Below, one piece after another: positions 8,751 through 17,225 of a stretch of DNA of 51,260 bases. The notes below the pieces were generated by a model. It saw only the letters and a list, made by a program, of their open reading frames with translations. It was not told the origin of the DNA and did not search any database. Source of the stretch: Parachitinimonas caeni (lineage in GTDB: Bacteria > Pseudomonadota > Gammaproteobacteria > Burkholderiales > Chitinimonadaceae). The stretch spans positions 1-51,260 of the forward strand of contig NZ_JARRAF010000035.1 in assembly GCF_030129945.1 (NCBI RefSeq), written 5' to 3'. The position numbers were made by a program, and so were the translations under genes. The first letter of the stretch is position 1; the number at the start of each line of letters is the position of its first letter.

Positions 8751-8780
8751 ATGCCAGAAACCCGTGGTTATCTCTGGCAT
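8751..8780 (-). other. Second hairpin after the precursor gene
   Basis: ATGCCAGA (8751-8758) faces TCTGGCAT (8773-8780). On the operon strand this 8-bp stem comes first after the bufA-like stop codon and is followed by the terminator hairpin. It has no T-run. It could protect the 3' end of the short precursor mRNA from exonucleases. Confidence 0.45.
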
Positions 8781-8795
8781 TCTGTGCTGCGCAAA

Positions 8796-9056
8796 TTATT
8801 GCCCACCCGGCTTGAGCGAACCCTTCATCTTCTCGCAGGTGCCCTTGGCAACGTACTTCCACTCATTCTTGTCCATATCCTTCTTGGACTGACCGGCACA
8901 GGAATGGCCGCCGTCCTTGCTGGCACAATCATTCTGACCAGCCTTGGAAACGCCATAGCATTTCTCCTTGGCTTCTTCAGCCTGGGCAGCCGTAGCGACG
9001 CCCAATGCCAATACACCAGCGATAGCAGTAGAGATCAGGGTGGTTTGCTTGCTCAT
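8796..9056 (-). CDS. DUF2282 precursor peptide (bufferin-type, BufA1-like)
   Basis: An 86-residue exported peptide with a signal sequence (residues 1-26, ending TAAQA). The mature part holds exactly four cysteines, C33, C44, C53 and C74, in the DUF2282 pattern KCYGVxKAGxNDC, HSCAGQS and GTCEKM. In described bufferins the two central cysteines are turned into thio-oxazole-type rings by the MNIO enzyme and the product binds copper in the periplasm; that is family knowledge, not shown here. It lacks the repeated EGKCG motifs of the Haemophilus HvfA type. AAGGAG lies 7 bases before the ATG. It leads the four-gene operon. Confidence 0.9.
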   Translation of the reverse strand: MSKQTTLISTAIAGVLALGVATAAQAEEAKEKCYGVSKAGQNDCASKDGGHSCAGQSKKDMDKNEWKYVAKGTCEKMKGSLKPGGQ

Positions 9057-9112
9057 GGGAATACTCCTTACGTTGACAGAAAAAATTGCGAAAACACATT
9101 CACGCCAGCCTT

Positions 9113-9139
9113 GGTCGTGCTGGCCATCAAGCTATTACA
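9113..9139 (-). promoter_or_regulatory. Candidate ECF-sigma-type promoter for the bufferin-type operon
   Basis: On the minus strand TGTAAT (9139-9134) is followed after 16 bases by CGACC (9117-9113), resembling ECF sigma promoters (TGTAA...CGTC type). Transcription would begin near 9107, about 50 bases before the precursor ATG. A GCCAGC/GCTGGC dyad (9104-9109 and 9119-9124) overlaps it. No sigma70-like promoter of equal quality was seen on this strand. The match is by eye and such short motifs arise by chance. Confidence 0.3.
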
Positions 9140-9269
9140 CCCTAATTCACAAAAATCTTTTATCCAAGCTGACATTGATACGGGCCCCTGCCCTCGCAGC
9201 AATCCGCCAGGTATGTCAGGGCCAGGCAACGGCTCGGTTATACTCGCGTTTTTTACCCCCTGACCTGCC

Positions 9270-10301
9270 ATGTTGCCTTTGCATGCCAATTTCGATCTTC
9301 TCGGCCACAACACGCTGGGCATCGCCGCCAAGGCGCAGTGGCTGGCGCAGATTCGCCACCCTGATGATCTCGTAGCGCTGGCAAATCAGCCGGAGCTGGC
9401 GGACCTACCCCGGCGGGTGTTGGGAGGGGGAAGCAATCTGGTTCTGGCGGGGGATCTGCCTGGCCTGACCTTGAAAGTCGAAATTCCGGGTCGGCGCATT
9501 CTCGGCGACGACGAACATTACGTTTATGTTGCCATTGGCGGGGGGGAATCCTGGCATGGCACGGTCGAATGGACGCTACAGCAAGGCTTGTCCGGCCTGG
9601 AAAATCTATCGCTGATCCCTGGCACCGTCGGTGCCGCCCCGGTGCAGAACATTGGTGCCTATGGCGTTGAACTGAAAGACGTTCTGCATGAGCTGACCGC
9701 CTACCATCTGACGGATGGCAGCGCCCGCCGTTTCTCGTTGGTCGACTGCCGATTTGCCTATCGGGACAGCGTATTCAAGCAGGATCAGGCCGGCCAATGG
9801 CTGATTGGCGAAGTCGTCCTCCGCCTCCCCAAGCGAGCCGCCCTGCACACCGAATACGGCGAACTGGCCCGCGAACTCGCTGCGCTGAACAAACCTGCCA
9901 CGGCGATCGACGTCGCTACCGCCGTCTGCAAGATACGCCGCAGCAAACTGCCCGACCCCGCACAGATCGGCAATGCAGGCAGCTTCTTCAAGAATCCTCT
10001 GGTATCGCAAGCTCAGTACAGCGCGCTGCTGGCCACCTTTCCAGCGCTGGTTGGCTATCTACAGCCATCGGGAGATTACAAGCTTGCAGCAGGCTGGTTG
10101 ATTGAGCAGGCGGGCTGGAAGGGACGTCAGCTCGGCCCGGTGGGCATGTACGCCCGGCAAGCGCTGGTTCTGGTCAATCATGGCGGGGCCAGCGGGGCGG
10201 AAGTCATGGCTTTGGCCGCTGCGGTACAGGCGGCCGTCCAGGAGAAGTTTGGAGTCATGCTGGAGCCAGAGCCCGTCATCTGGGGGCTGGCCAGTCAATA
10301 A
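9270..10301 (+). CDS. murB: UDP-N-acetylenolpyruvoylglucosamine reductase
   Basis: A flavoenzyme of peptidoglycan synthesis that reduces the enolpyruvyl group with NADPH to make UDP-MurNAc. The 343-residue protein is of the E. coli (type I) class. The FAD region has LGGGSNLV near residue 51 and SLIPGTVGAAPVQNIGAYG near residue 113. The catalytic serine is S238 in GNAGSFFKNP, and the C-terminal LEPEPVIWG holds the conserved glutamate. The gene is divergent from the bufferin-type operon. TATACT at 9239-9244 could be its -10 box. No strong ribosome site is visible. Confidence 0.95.
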   Translation: MLPLHANFDLLGHNTLGIAAKAQWLAQIRHPDDLVALANQPELADLPRRVLGGGSNLVLAGDLPGLTLKVEIPGRRILGDDEHYVYVAIGGGESWHGTVEWTLQQGLSGLENLSLIPGTVGAAPVQNIGAYGVELKDVLHELTAYHLTDGSARRFSLVDCRFAYRDSVFKQDQAGQWLIGEVVLRLPKRAALHTEYGELARELAALNKPATAIDVATAVCKIRRSKLPDPAQIGNAGSFFKNPLVSQAQYSALLATFPALVGYLQPSGDYKLAAGWLIEQAGWKGRQLGPVGMYARQALVLVNHGGASGAEVMALAAAVQAAVQEKFGVMLEPEPVIWGLASQ

Positions 10302-10340
10302 ACGCCAACGCATCCGCATACGACATCACCGCCGACATCC

Positions 10341-10850
10341 CTACCCGATGATAAACCGCTTGGCCTTGGTCGCCCGGTGGGCCAAGTCGGGCGCCTGATC
10401 CAGACGCTCGACCAGCTCAGTGACCAGTTCATCGGTCTCCCGCAGCCGGGAGGCCATCAGCAAAGCCATATTGCGATACAGCTTGGGGGCCACAAACGGC
10501 AGCTGATAGAGCGCCTTGCGCTCGAAAGTCAACATCACAGTAGGTGCGAGACAACGTACCGACGCCGTACGCTCGGAATAATCCAGCAGCGCCAGCTCAC
10601 CAAAACTATCGCCAGGACCAAGCTTGGATAAAACCTGCTCGTGATCACCGATCATGCGTACGACTTCCACTTGACCGGCAAGTAACACATACATGGACCG
10701 CCCCGGCTCCCCCTGATGGACGATATAGTCGCCAATATCAAAGCTGGCCCGCTTGCAGTAATTAAGTACCTGGCGAATCTCATCCGCCGTAAATTCTGCA
10801 AACAGACGAACCGAATTGGCCAAACGCCTGACCAGCTCATCGTTCGGCAT
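10341..10850 (-). CDS. Cyclic nucleotide-binding domain protein
   Basis: A 169-residue single-domain protein. After an N-terminal helix, residues of about 17-130 form a cNMP-binding barrel with GDYIVHQGEPGRSMYVLL and the phosphate-binding cassette FGELALLDYSERTASV, including the arginine that grips the cyclic phosphate. There is no DNA-binding helix-turn-helix, so it is not a Crp-type regulator; it may be a sensor or partner subunit. A GGGGGAG ribosome site precedes the ATG at 10850. It converges on murB, with 39 bases between the stops. Confidence 0.85.
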   Translation of the reverse strand: MPNDELVRRLANSVRLFAEFTADEIRQVLNYCKRASFDIGDYIVHQGEPGRSMYVLLAGQVEVVRMIGDHEQVLSKLGPGDSFGELALLDYSERTASVRCLAPTVMLTFERKALYQLPFVAPKLYRNMALLMASRLRETDELVTELVERLDQAPDLAHRATKAKRFIIG

Positions 10851-11188
10851 CCCGCTCCCCCTTACGAGCCTCTGGCGTGCGCCTCGCCCGGCCCTTCTCT
10901 CAACGGTATAGCACGATGCCGATGATTGCGAAGGTTGAGACCGAGAAACGGCTAGTCCAGTCAGACACCCGGCACCGGATTATCAACTACTGACCGGCAC
11001 ACGTTCGCCCCTTCCAAGGACCATCCCATATGGAATGGCTTGCTTTTATAGACGCTGCAGACTTGTCGTTTCCGACCGTGCCAGGCCAGGCTTTGAATAA
11101 CACGCTGACCGGTAACTCAAATAGCGTGTCTCACCACGCTATGTCTCACTCCAACGAAACGCGATCCGCAATCAAGAGCCAATAGCAC
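10851..11188. other. Intergenic stretch with one hairpin
   Basis: These 338 bases separate the mpl stop from the cyclic-nucleotide-binding gene, both on the minus strand. ATAGCGTG (11121-11128) faces CACGCTAT (11135-11142) with a 6-base loop, flanked by a repeated GTCTCAC; read from mpl it is followed by ATTTGAGTT and may be a weak terminator. A 51-codon plus-strand frame at 11030-11185 is probably spurious. No tRNA or known RNA was recognised. Confidence 0.4.
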
Positions 11189-12583
11189 CTAAGCCATCGT
11201 CGCGTTAGCCAGCGCAGCAAGTAGCTTGCCATGCACACCACCAAACCCACCGTTACTCATGACGAGCACATGGTCACCGGCTTTGGCATGGCTAGCGACA
11301 CTGGCAACCAGCGCGTCGAGCTGGTCGAAGCATAGGGCGCGCGCGCCCAGCGGTGCCAAGGCTTCGGCCGGGCTCCAGCCAAGACTTGCCCCAAAGCAGA
11401 AGGTCAGATCGGCACTTTCCAGACTGCCAGGCAGCAGCGCTTTCATGGCACCCAGTTTCATGGTGTTGGAACGCGGCTCCAGCACGGCCAGAATCCGCGC
11501 CGAGCCAACCCGTTCACGCAAACCGGCGATCGTCGTCGCAATCGCTGAAGGGTGATGGGCAAAGTCGTCGTAAACCGTCACGCCTGCCGCTACCCCCCGC
11601 ACCTCCATCCGCCGCTTGACGTTCTGGAACGCAGCCAGAGCCGCGATGCCTACGTCGACGGGCACACCCACATGGCGAGCTGCTGCCAAGGCGGCCAAGG
11701 CATTTTGCCGGTTGTGGTCGCCCAGCAAGTCCCAGCGCACGGTGCCCTGGCTTTGTCCATCCAGGCAGACTTCAAAACCATCGGCCGAGGATGCTCCGAC
11801 TTGCCAGCCGCTATCTGCACCAAATCGTTCAACGCGGGTCCAGCAACCGCGTGCCAACACCCGGTCCAGGCTCTGTTCCCGGCCGTTGGCGACAATCAAA
11901 CCGCTCGCCGGAATAGTACGGACCAGGTGATGGAACTGGGTTTCGATGGCACCCAGGTCGGCGAAGATGTCCGCATGATCAAATTCCAGATTATTGAGGA
12001 TGGCTGTGCGTGGTCGGTAGTGGACAAACTTGGAGCGCTTGTCGAAGAAGGCAGTGTCGTACTCGTCGGCCTCGATGACAAAGAATGGGCTACGGCCCCC
12101 TGGCTCCTGCCGGGGTTCTCCAGGCAGCCGGGCAGAAATACCAAAGTTCTGCGGCACGCCACCGACCAGAAAGCCCGGTGCCAGGCCGGCGTATTCGAGA
12201 ATCCAGCTCAGCATCGAGGTGGTGGTGGTTTTGCCATGAGTGCCGGCCACGGCCAGCACCCATTTAGGATGGGCCGGATCTCGCAGAATGACCTCGCTCA
12301 ACCATTGCGGGCCGGAAACATAGGGCAGCCCGCGATCAAGGATCGCCTCCATCAATGGATTACCGCGCACCACAGCATTGCCGACCACGTACAGATCCGG
12401 GGCCAAATCGAGTTGGGAGGCATCCCAACCCTGGATCAGTTCAATGCCCTGCTGTTCAAGCTGCGTGCTCATGGGGGGATAGACGTTGGCATCGCACCCC
12501 GTCACCCGATGCCCGGCCTGCTTGGCCAGAACGGCAATCCCGCCCATAAAGGTGCCGCAAATGCCGAGAATATGGATATGCAT
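11189..12583 (-). CDS. mpl: UDP-N-acetylmuramate:L-alanyl-gamma-D-glutamyl-meso-diaminopimelate ligase
   Basis: A peptidoglycan recycling enzyme that attaches the recovered tripeptide to UDP-MurNAc using ATP. The protein is 464 residues. The start MHIHILGICGTFMGG is the Mpl nucleotide-sugar site and distinguishes it from MurC. The ATP loop GTHGKT is at 114-119. Central-domain segments VIEADEYDTAFFDKRSKF and NLEFDHADIF are also characteristic. An AAAGG ribosome site lies about 8 bases before the ATG. It is divergent from the diguanylate cyclase gene, with 97 bases between them. Confidence 0.95.
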   Translation of the reverse strand: MHIHILGICGTFMGGIAVLAKQAGHRVTGCDANVYPPMSTQLEQQGIELIQGWDASQLDLAPDLYVVGNAVVRGNPLMEAILDRGLPYVSGPQWLSEVILRDPAHPKWVLAVAGTHGKTTTTSMLSWILEYAGLAPGFLVGGVPQNFGISARLPGEPRQEPGGRSPFFVIEADEYDTAFFDKRSKFVHYRPRTAILNNLEFDHADIFADLGAIETQFHHLVRTIPASGLIVANGREQSLDRVLARGCWTRVERFGADSGWQVGASSADGFEVCLDGQSQGTVRWDLLGDHNRQNALAALAAARHVGVPVDVGIAALAAFQNVKRRMEVRGVAAGVTVYDDFAHHPSAIATTIAGLRERVGSARILAVLEPRSNTMKLGAMKALLPGSLESADLTFCFGASLGWSPAEALAPLGARALCFDQLDALVASVASHAKAGDHVLVMSNGGFGGVHGKLLAALANATMA

Positions 12584-12680
12584 TCAGAAACCTTTGATTG
12601 TCTTGGAATATTTTCAACCAGCAGTTAATTGACCACTGGTTCAACATGGTAAAATTGCCAATCTGTCCGACAATTTTGCA

Positions 12681-13643
12681 ATGACTCGATACATGATCAA
12701 ACCCGCCAGCACTCCCACGCTTACCCCCGCAGACATCGCCCGGGTAGCACTGAAGCGCCTGGGAGAGATGGGCTTGCCCCCTACCCCCGAAAACTACAGC
12801 CGATTCTACAACGCGATCACCACCATCAAATCGGCTTCCGAGCAATCGGAAGAGGAATTGAAAGGCGCCTACCGGGTGCTATTCCGGGTCAACGACGTGC
12901 TGGATAGCGTGCATGACCTCACGCACGCGGTTTTGGCCGAGCTGTCACGCAGTAGTGAAGAAATGGGGACCTCGCTGGAAGCCCTGCAAGCCACCGACGA
13001 TAGGCAGGTTGTCTCAGGCCTGTTGCAGCACATTATCGATTCAACCGGCCAAGTTTACAGCAGCGTAGCCGCCTCACAGCGCGACCTGAACCAGCTGAAA
13101 GAATCCATGCTGGCGGTGCAGGCCGATTTGGCCATCAATCGCAAAACCCTGGAGCAAGACCCGCTGACTGGCGCATTGAACCGGCAAGGCTTCGAGCATG
13201 TCCTCTTGCGCGAGGTAAAGCGGGCTCAGCGACATGGTGGCAAATTGACCACCGCAGTCATCGACCTCGACCACTTCCGGGACATCAATGATCGCTATGG
13301 CCGGCAAGTTGGCGATCGCATCCTGACGCACTTTTCCAGTGTCGCCAAAGCCGTACTCAGAGATAGCGACACCCTGGTGCGCTATGGCGGCGAAGAATTC
13401 CTGCTTCTGCTGCCCGAAACCGACCTGCATGGCGCCGGCTTTTTGCTGGACCGGTTGCGGCATGTCAATTTGAAGACGCCATTCTTTCAGCAACAGCAGC
13501 GGATTGAAGTGCGCTTTTCTGCAGGACTCGCACAATGGCGGCCCGATGAAAATGGCCATGCGATGGTGCTACGTGCCGATGAGGCCCTCAACCAAGCCAA
13601 GCATAGCGGTCGGGATACGGTCATCCACGCCAGGCTCTGCTGA
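12681..13643 (+). CDS. GGDEF diguanylate cyclase
   Basis: A 320-residue cytoplasmic protein. Residues 1-150 form a helical region with coiled-coil-like stretches and no membrane segment; this is likely the sensor or dimerisation part. The GGDEF domain follows from about 155. The active motif is GGEEF (236-240), and RDSD (227-230), five residues earlier, is the inhibitory site for product feedback, so it is expected to make c-di-GMP. Possible promoter parts are TTGACC (12629) and TAAAAT (12650) with a short 15-base spacer. The last residues and the TGA stop lie inside a dispersed repeat (copy B). Confidence 0.9.
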   Translation: MTRYMIKPASTPTLTPADIARVALKRLGEMGLPPTPENYSRFYNAITTIKSASEQSEEELKGAYRVLFRVNDVLDSVHDLTHAVLAELSRSSEEMGTSLEALQATDDRQVVSGLLQHIIDSTGQVYSSVAASQRDLNQLKESMLAVQADLAINRKTLEQDPLTGALNRQGFEHVLLREVKRAQRHGGKLTTAVIDLDHFRDINDRYGRQVGDRILTHFSSVAKAVLRDSDTLVRYGGEEFLLLLPETDLHGAGFLLDRLRHVNLKTPFFQQQQRIEVRFSAGLAQWRPDENGHAMVLRADEALNQAKHSGRDTVIHARLC

Positions 13644-14238
13644 CATTTTGTTTCCGGTCGCGCCGGGCCGAGTTAGGTGCATTGCCATCCAGCGCACCAT
13701 CGTCCACTTGCAAACGCGGCCAGCGCTGCAACCAGGCTTTCTCGATGACTCTTTGCCGGAGTAGCGACTGCGCCTGCGGGTGGCGAGGATTGGCAACCAG
13801 GGTTAATGCCCACACCGCTTCCAACCCGTAGGGCGCCAAGCATTCGAGTGAATCATCGTCATTCAGGCGCACACCAACACACGTCGCCAGCTCGGGGTAA
13901 TAGGCTACCGCTTCGGCAGTATTCCGGTAGGGTGGGTGGCCATTGCGCCGGGCCATATGGGCCTGATTACGCACCTGCCAGGGGATTTGCGGACAGGCAC
14001 GGGCCAATTGCTGTTCCAGCTTTTGATCCATTCCTCTCTCTGCCGTCGGATCAAACCAGGCCACATCAACATCATTCAGCGGCGAAGCGCCGACATGGCC
14101 GTGCAGATGGTCCCACACCAGATTGCGGACGAAGCCGGCCACCAGCCAGGCGTCGGGCAGACGCATCGACCGCAGGCCGTGCAGGCAATTCATGCGCCAG
14201 GTATCTGCCTTGATCAGATCAAGCGTTGCCTGCCGCAT
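13621..14238 (-). CDS. Nucleotidyltransferase family protein (DUF925/PF06042)
   Basis: A 205-residue protein with the pattern AGFVRNLVWDHLHG near residue 35 and LNDVDVAWFD near residue 55, where the D-x-D pair matches the metal site of this nucleotidyltransferase group. The substrate is unknown. Its ATG overlaps the dtd stop (TGATG). The final 17 or so residues are encoded by dispersed repeat copy B, and its stop codon (13621-13623) lies inside the 3' end of the convergent GGDEF gene. The natural C-terminus may therefore have been replaced when the repeat inserted. Confidence 0.8.
   Translation of the reverse strand: MRQATLDLIKADTWRMNCLHGLRSMRLPDAWLVAGFVRNLVWDHLHGHVGASPLNDVDVAWFDPTAERGMDQKLEQQLARACPQIPWQVRNQAHMARRNGHPPYRNTAEAVAYYPELATCVGVRLNDDDSLECLAPYGLEAVWALTLVANPRHPQAQSLLRQRVIEKAWLQRWPRLQVDDGALDGNAPNSARRDRKQNVSRAWRG
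13631..13674 (+). repeat. Dispersed repeat, copy B (inside two convergent gene ends)
   Basis: This copy starts CAGGCTCTGCTGAC and shares 29 consecutive bases, including TTTCCGGTCGCG, with copy A. It provides the TGA stop (13641-13643) and the last three codons of the GGDEF gene on one strand. On the other it encodes most of the C-terminal tail of the nucleotidyltransferase. It carries only one end of the element. Confidence 0.7.
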
Positions 14239-14690
14239 CACTCGGGCTGCTTCGAGTCAAACATCAGAGTCACTGGGCCATCGTTGATCAGGCTGACTTT
14301 CATATCAGCCCCAAAGATGCCGGTCGGTACTGGCCGCCCCAGACCCATCTGTATCTTCTCGACGAAGCGCTCAAACATTGGACGGGAAAAGTCCGGCGCC
14401 GCAGCACGGCTCCACGAGGGCCGATTACCCTTCCGGGTCGAACCGAACAGCGTGAACTGGCTGACCGCCAGAATATCGCCGCCAGCCTCCTGCACAGAGC
14501 GGTTCATCACGCCCGCCTCATCACCAAAGATACGCAGTCGCAGCAGCTTACCGACCAACCAATCAATATCGGTGTCGCCGTCTGCCGACTCCACCCCAAC
14601 CAGCAGCAGCAAGCCGGGGCCGATCTGCCCAACCACCTCGCCCTCCACCCGGACAGCGGCTTCACTGACCCTTTGCAATAACACCCTCAT
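14238..14690 (-). CDS. dtd: D-aminoacyl-tRNA deacylase
   Basis: This enzyme removes D-amino acids wrongly attached to tRNA, working as a dimer in the cytoplasm. The protein is 150 residues. The two signature loops are present: [17 protein letters not shown] near residue 77 and NDGPVT near the end, the second carrying the cross-subunit Gly-Pro motif. The ATG at 14690 fits the family start MRVLLQRV and has GGAG 6 bases upstream; the ATG at 14693 is too close to that site. The gene lies between yaaA and the nucleotidyltransferase gene with overlapping ends. Confidence 0.95.
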   Translation of the reverse strand: MRVLLQRVSEAAVRVEGEVVGQIGPGLLLLVGVESADGDTDIDWLVGKLLRLRIFGDEAGVMNRSVQEAGGDILAVSQFTLFGSTRKGNRPSWSRAAAPDFSRPMFERFVEKIQMGLGRPVPTGIFGADMKVSLINDGPVTLMFDSKQPE

Positions 14691-14693
14691 CAT

Positions 14694-15473
14694 TCACTCC
14701 ACCGAATCACGCCGGAACACCCAGATGTCGGCCTCAGAGGCCTCTGCCACAAAGCGATAGCCCGCCAGATCAAACCCGCGCAGGGCATCAACCTGATCAA
14801 TGCGCTGATCGATCTGGAATCGCGCCATCAGGCCACGCGCCCGCTTGGCGTAGAAGCTGATGATCTTGTAGCCATCACCTTTGCGGTCTTGAAACACTGG
14901 CGTCACCACCCGCAGTCCGAGCTTACGGGGGCTGACCACTTTGAAGTATTCATCGGAAGCCACATTCACCAGAACCGGTTCCGCCATCGCCGCCAGCTCC
15001 TCACGCAAGGCATGCGTCAGCTGATCGCCCCAGAACGCATAGAGATTGCTCCCTGCCGGGTTCGCTAACCGCGTGCCCATTTCCAGCCGATACGGCAGCA
15101 TCAGATCAAGCGGCCGCAGCACCCCATACAAGCCGGAAAGGATGCGCAGATGCTGCTGGGCGAAACGCAGTGCCGCCTCATCCAACTGACAGGCCGCCAA
15201 CCCTTCATAAACATCCCCCATGAAAGCCAGCACCGCCTGTTTGGCGCGACCGGGACGGATCTGGTCGATCTGCCAATCCTGGTAGCGACCGACATTGAGT
15301 ACTGCCAGCTTGTCACTGATGTCCATGAGCGCAGCCAGCTGGGCCGGGGAATATTGACGCAGGAGGCCAATCAATTCGGCCGAGCGTTCCAGCCAGCGGG
15401 GCAGGCTGTGCTGATCTGTGGTGGGAGGGGTGTCAAAATCGAGGGTTTTGGCGGGGGAAACGACTAACAGCAT
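14694..15473 (-). CDS. yaaA: YaaA family peroxide-stress protein (DUF328)
   Basis: The 259-residue product has the length of E. coli YaaA, which lowers free iron during peroxide stress and has a DNA-binding-like fold. The start MLLVVSPAKTLDF and the segment FMGDVYEGL are typical, as are LRPLDLMLPYRLEMGTRL and NVASDEYFKVV. The ATG at 15473 is taken from the family N-terminus; a longer open frame upstream has no support. Only a weak ribosome site is visible. It is followed directly by dtd. Confidence 0.92.
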   Translation of the reverse strand: MLLVVSPAKTLDFDTPPTTDQHSLPRWLERSAELIGLLRQYSPAQLAALMDISDKLAVLNVGRYQDWQIDQIRPGRAKQAVLAFMGDVYEGLAACQLDEAALRFAQQHLRILSGLYGVLRPLDLMLPYRLEMGTRLANPAGSNLYAFWGDQLTHALREELAAMAEPVLVNVASDEYFKVVSPRKLGLRVVTPVFQDRKGDGYKIISFYAKRARGLMARFQIDQRIDQVDALRGFDLAGYRFVAEASEADIWVFRRDSVE

Positions 15474-15519
15474 GCGGCAGATCCAGGCAAGACAAAGCCT
15501 GGATTCTACCGCGACCGGA

Positions 15520-15699
15520 TCAGCGTTGCGGGGTGCGACACGGTAGTGGCAAAGACCTGCCCTGGGAAGCAGGCGAAGTTGGCGTCTGTACGGGTGGCGG
15601 ACATTCAAATTGAACCAGCAAGTAGTCATCGGGCCGGCTGGCTTCGATCAAGTCCCACCCAAGTTCCCGCCGCATTTGAAGTTCGAGCTGATTAGCCAT
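15520..15699 (-). CDS. Unrecognised 59-residue protein upstream of yaaA
   Basis: A short frame with a very good ribosome site: AGGAGG (15713-15708 on the minus strand) lies 8 bases before the ATG at 15699. The peptide begins MANQLELQMRRELGWDLIE, has an acidic and aromatic centre (RPDDYLLVQFECPPP) and a proline- and serine-rich tail, with two cysteines. There is no signal or membrane segment. It lies 46 bases before yaaA on the same strand, after argB. ATCCAGGC/GCCTGGAT (15481-15504) forms a hairpin between it and yaaA. I do not recognise a family, so the call rests on the ribosome site and context. Confidence 0.55.
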   Translation of the reverse strand: MANQLELQMRRELGWDLIEASRPDDYLLVQFECPPPVQTPTSPASQGRSLPLPCRTPQR

Positions 15700-15803
15700 G
15701 ATGTTGCCCTCCTGCAGGTTCGCCAGCGGTAGATCGCCGCCAATGATGGTGCTTACACCTGTTTAATCGGGCAAACCTGGCAAGGCTTTACTTCGGGCAG
15801 ACA

Positions 15804-15837
15804 GGCGGATAAGCCGGGCGATAGCCGGTCATCCGCC
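15804..15837. repeat. REP-like hairpin between argB and the 59-aa gene
   Basis: GGCGGAT (15804-15810) faces ATCCGCC (15831-15837), and an inner CCGG pairs with CCGG around a 7-base loop. There is no T-run on either strand, so it is not a standard terminator. It may limit 3' decay of argB mRNA or be a repetitive extragenic palindrome. It is the only such copy seen here. Confidence 0.4.
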
Positions 15838-15904
15838 CAGAGGCGCGGTTGACGTCATTTGCGGATCAGAAAAACGCCAATCAACCTGGCCCACAACACA
15901 ATGA

Positions 15905-16963
<1,059 letters not shown>

Positions 16964-16965
16964 TT

Positions 16966-17070
16966 AAACGCAAAACGCAAAACGCAAAACGCAAAACGCA
17001 AAACGCAAAACGCAAAACGCAAAACGCAAAACGCAAAACGCAAAACGCAAAACGCAAAACGCAAAACGCC
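16966..17070. repeat. Heptanucleotide tandem array (CAAAACG, 14 perfect units)
   Basis: Fourteen uninterrupted units of CAAAACG run from 16971 to 17068, with partial units at both ends. The array sits in the divergent space between argB and tetR, about 170 bases from one start and 160 from the other. Long frames cross it on both strands, but they only encode a repeated heptapeptide and have no start context. As perfect 7-bp repeats slip readily, the copy number should vary between strains. Confidence 0.95.
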
Positions 17071-17166
17071 AGCAAAGCGTAGACCATTCCCACCGAACAT
17101 CAGGGCCAGTGTCGAGCCTTGCCCTCCTCTGGATGTCCCTCTAGGGAAAGCCGTGCCATAAATCTA

Positions 17167-17195
17167 TTGCATCACCAGATACTTAGTTCTAGACT
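17167..17195 (+). promoter_or_regulatory. Candidate promoter of the tetR-efflux operon
   Basis: TTGCAT (17167-17172) and TAGACT (17190-17195) are spaced by 17 bases. Transcription would start near 17202, at the edge of the palindrome 17205-17218. It was found by eye; the fit is fair, not strong. Confidence 0.35.
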
Positions 17196-17204
17196 TCGCT
17201 AATT

Positions 17205-17218
17205 AATGAATATTCATT
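17205..17218. promoter_or_regulatory. Putative TetR-family operator
   Basis: AATGAATATTCATT is a perfect 14-bp palindrome 7 bases before the tetR ATG. Its place downstream of the candidate promoter would allow autorepression, the usual design for TetR regulators of RND pumps. Confidence 0.55.
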
Positions 17219-17225
17219 TACTAAA

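Noticed and set aside
8490-9263. Long plus-strand frame opposite the bufferin precursor region
   Set aside because: It is the antisense shadow of the DUF2282 and DUF692 genes, which have clear domains, signal peptide and ribosome sites on the minus strand.
11030-11185. 51-codon plus-strand frame with AAGGA nine bases upstream
   Set aside because: It contains a hairpin with repeated GTCTCAC, ends against mpl, has no recognisable composition or motif, and the ribosome site is only fair.
16966-17070. CRISPR-like array
   Set aside because: The repeat unit is 7 bp with no spacers and no cas genes nearby; it is a simple tandem repeat.
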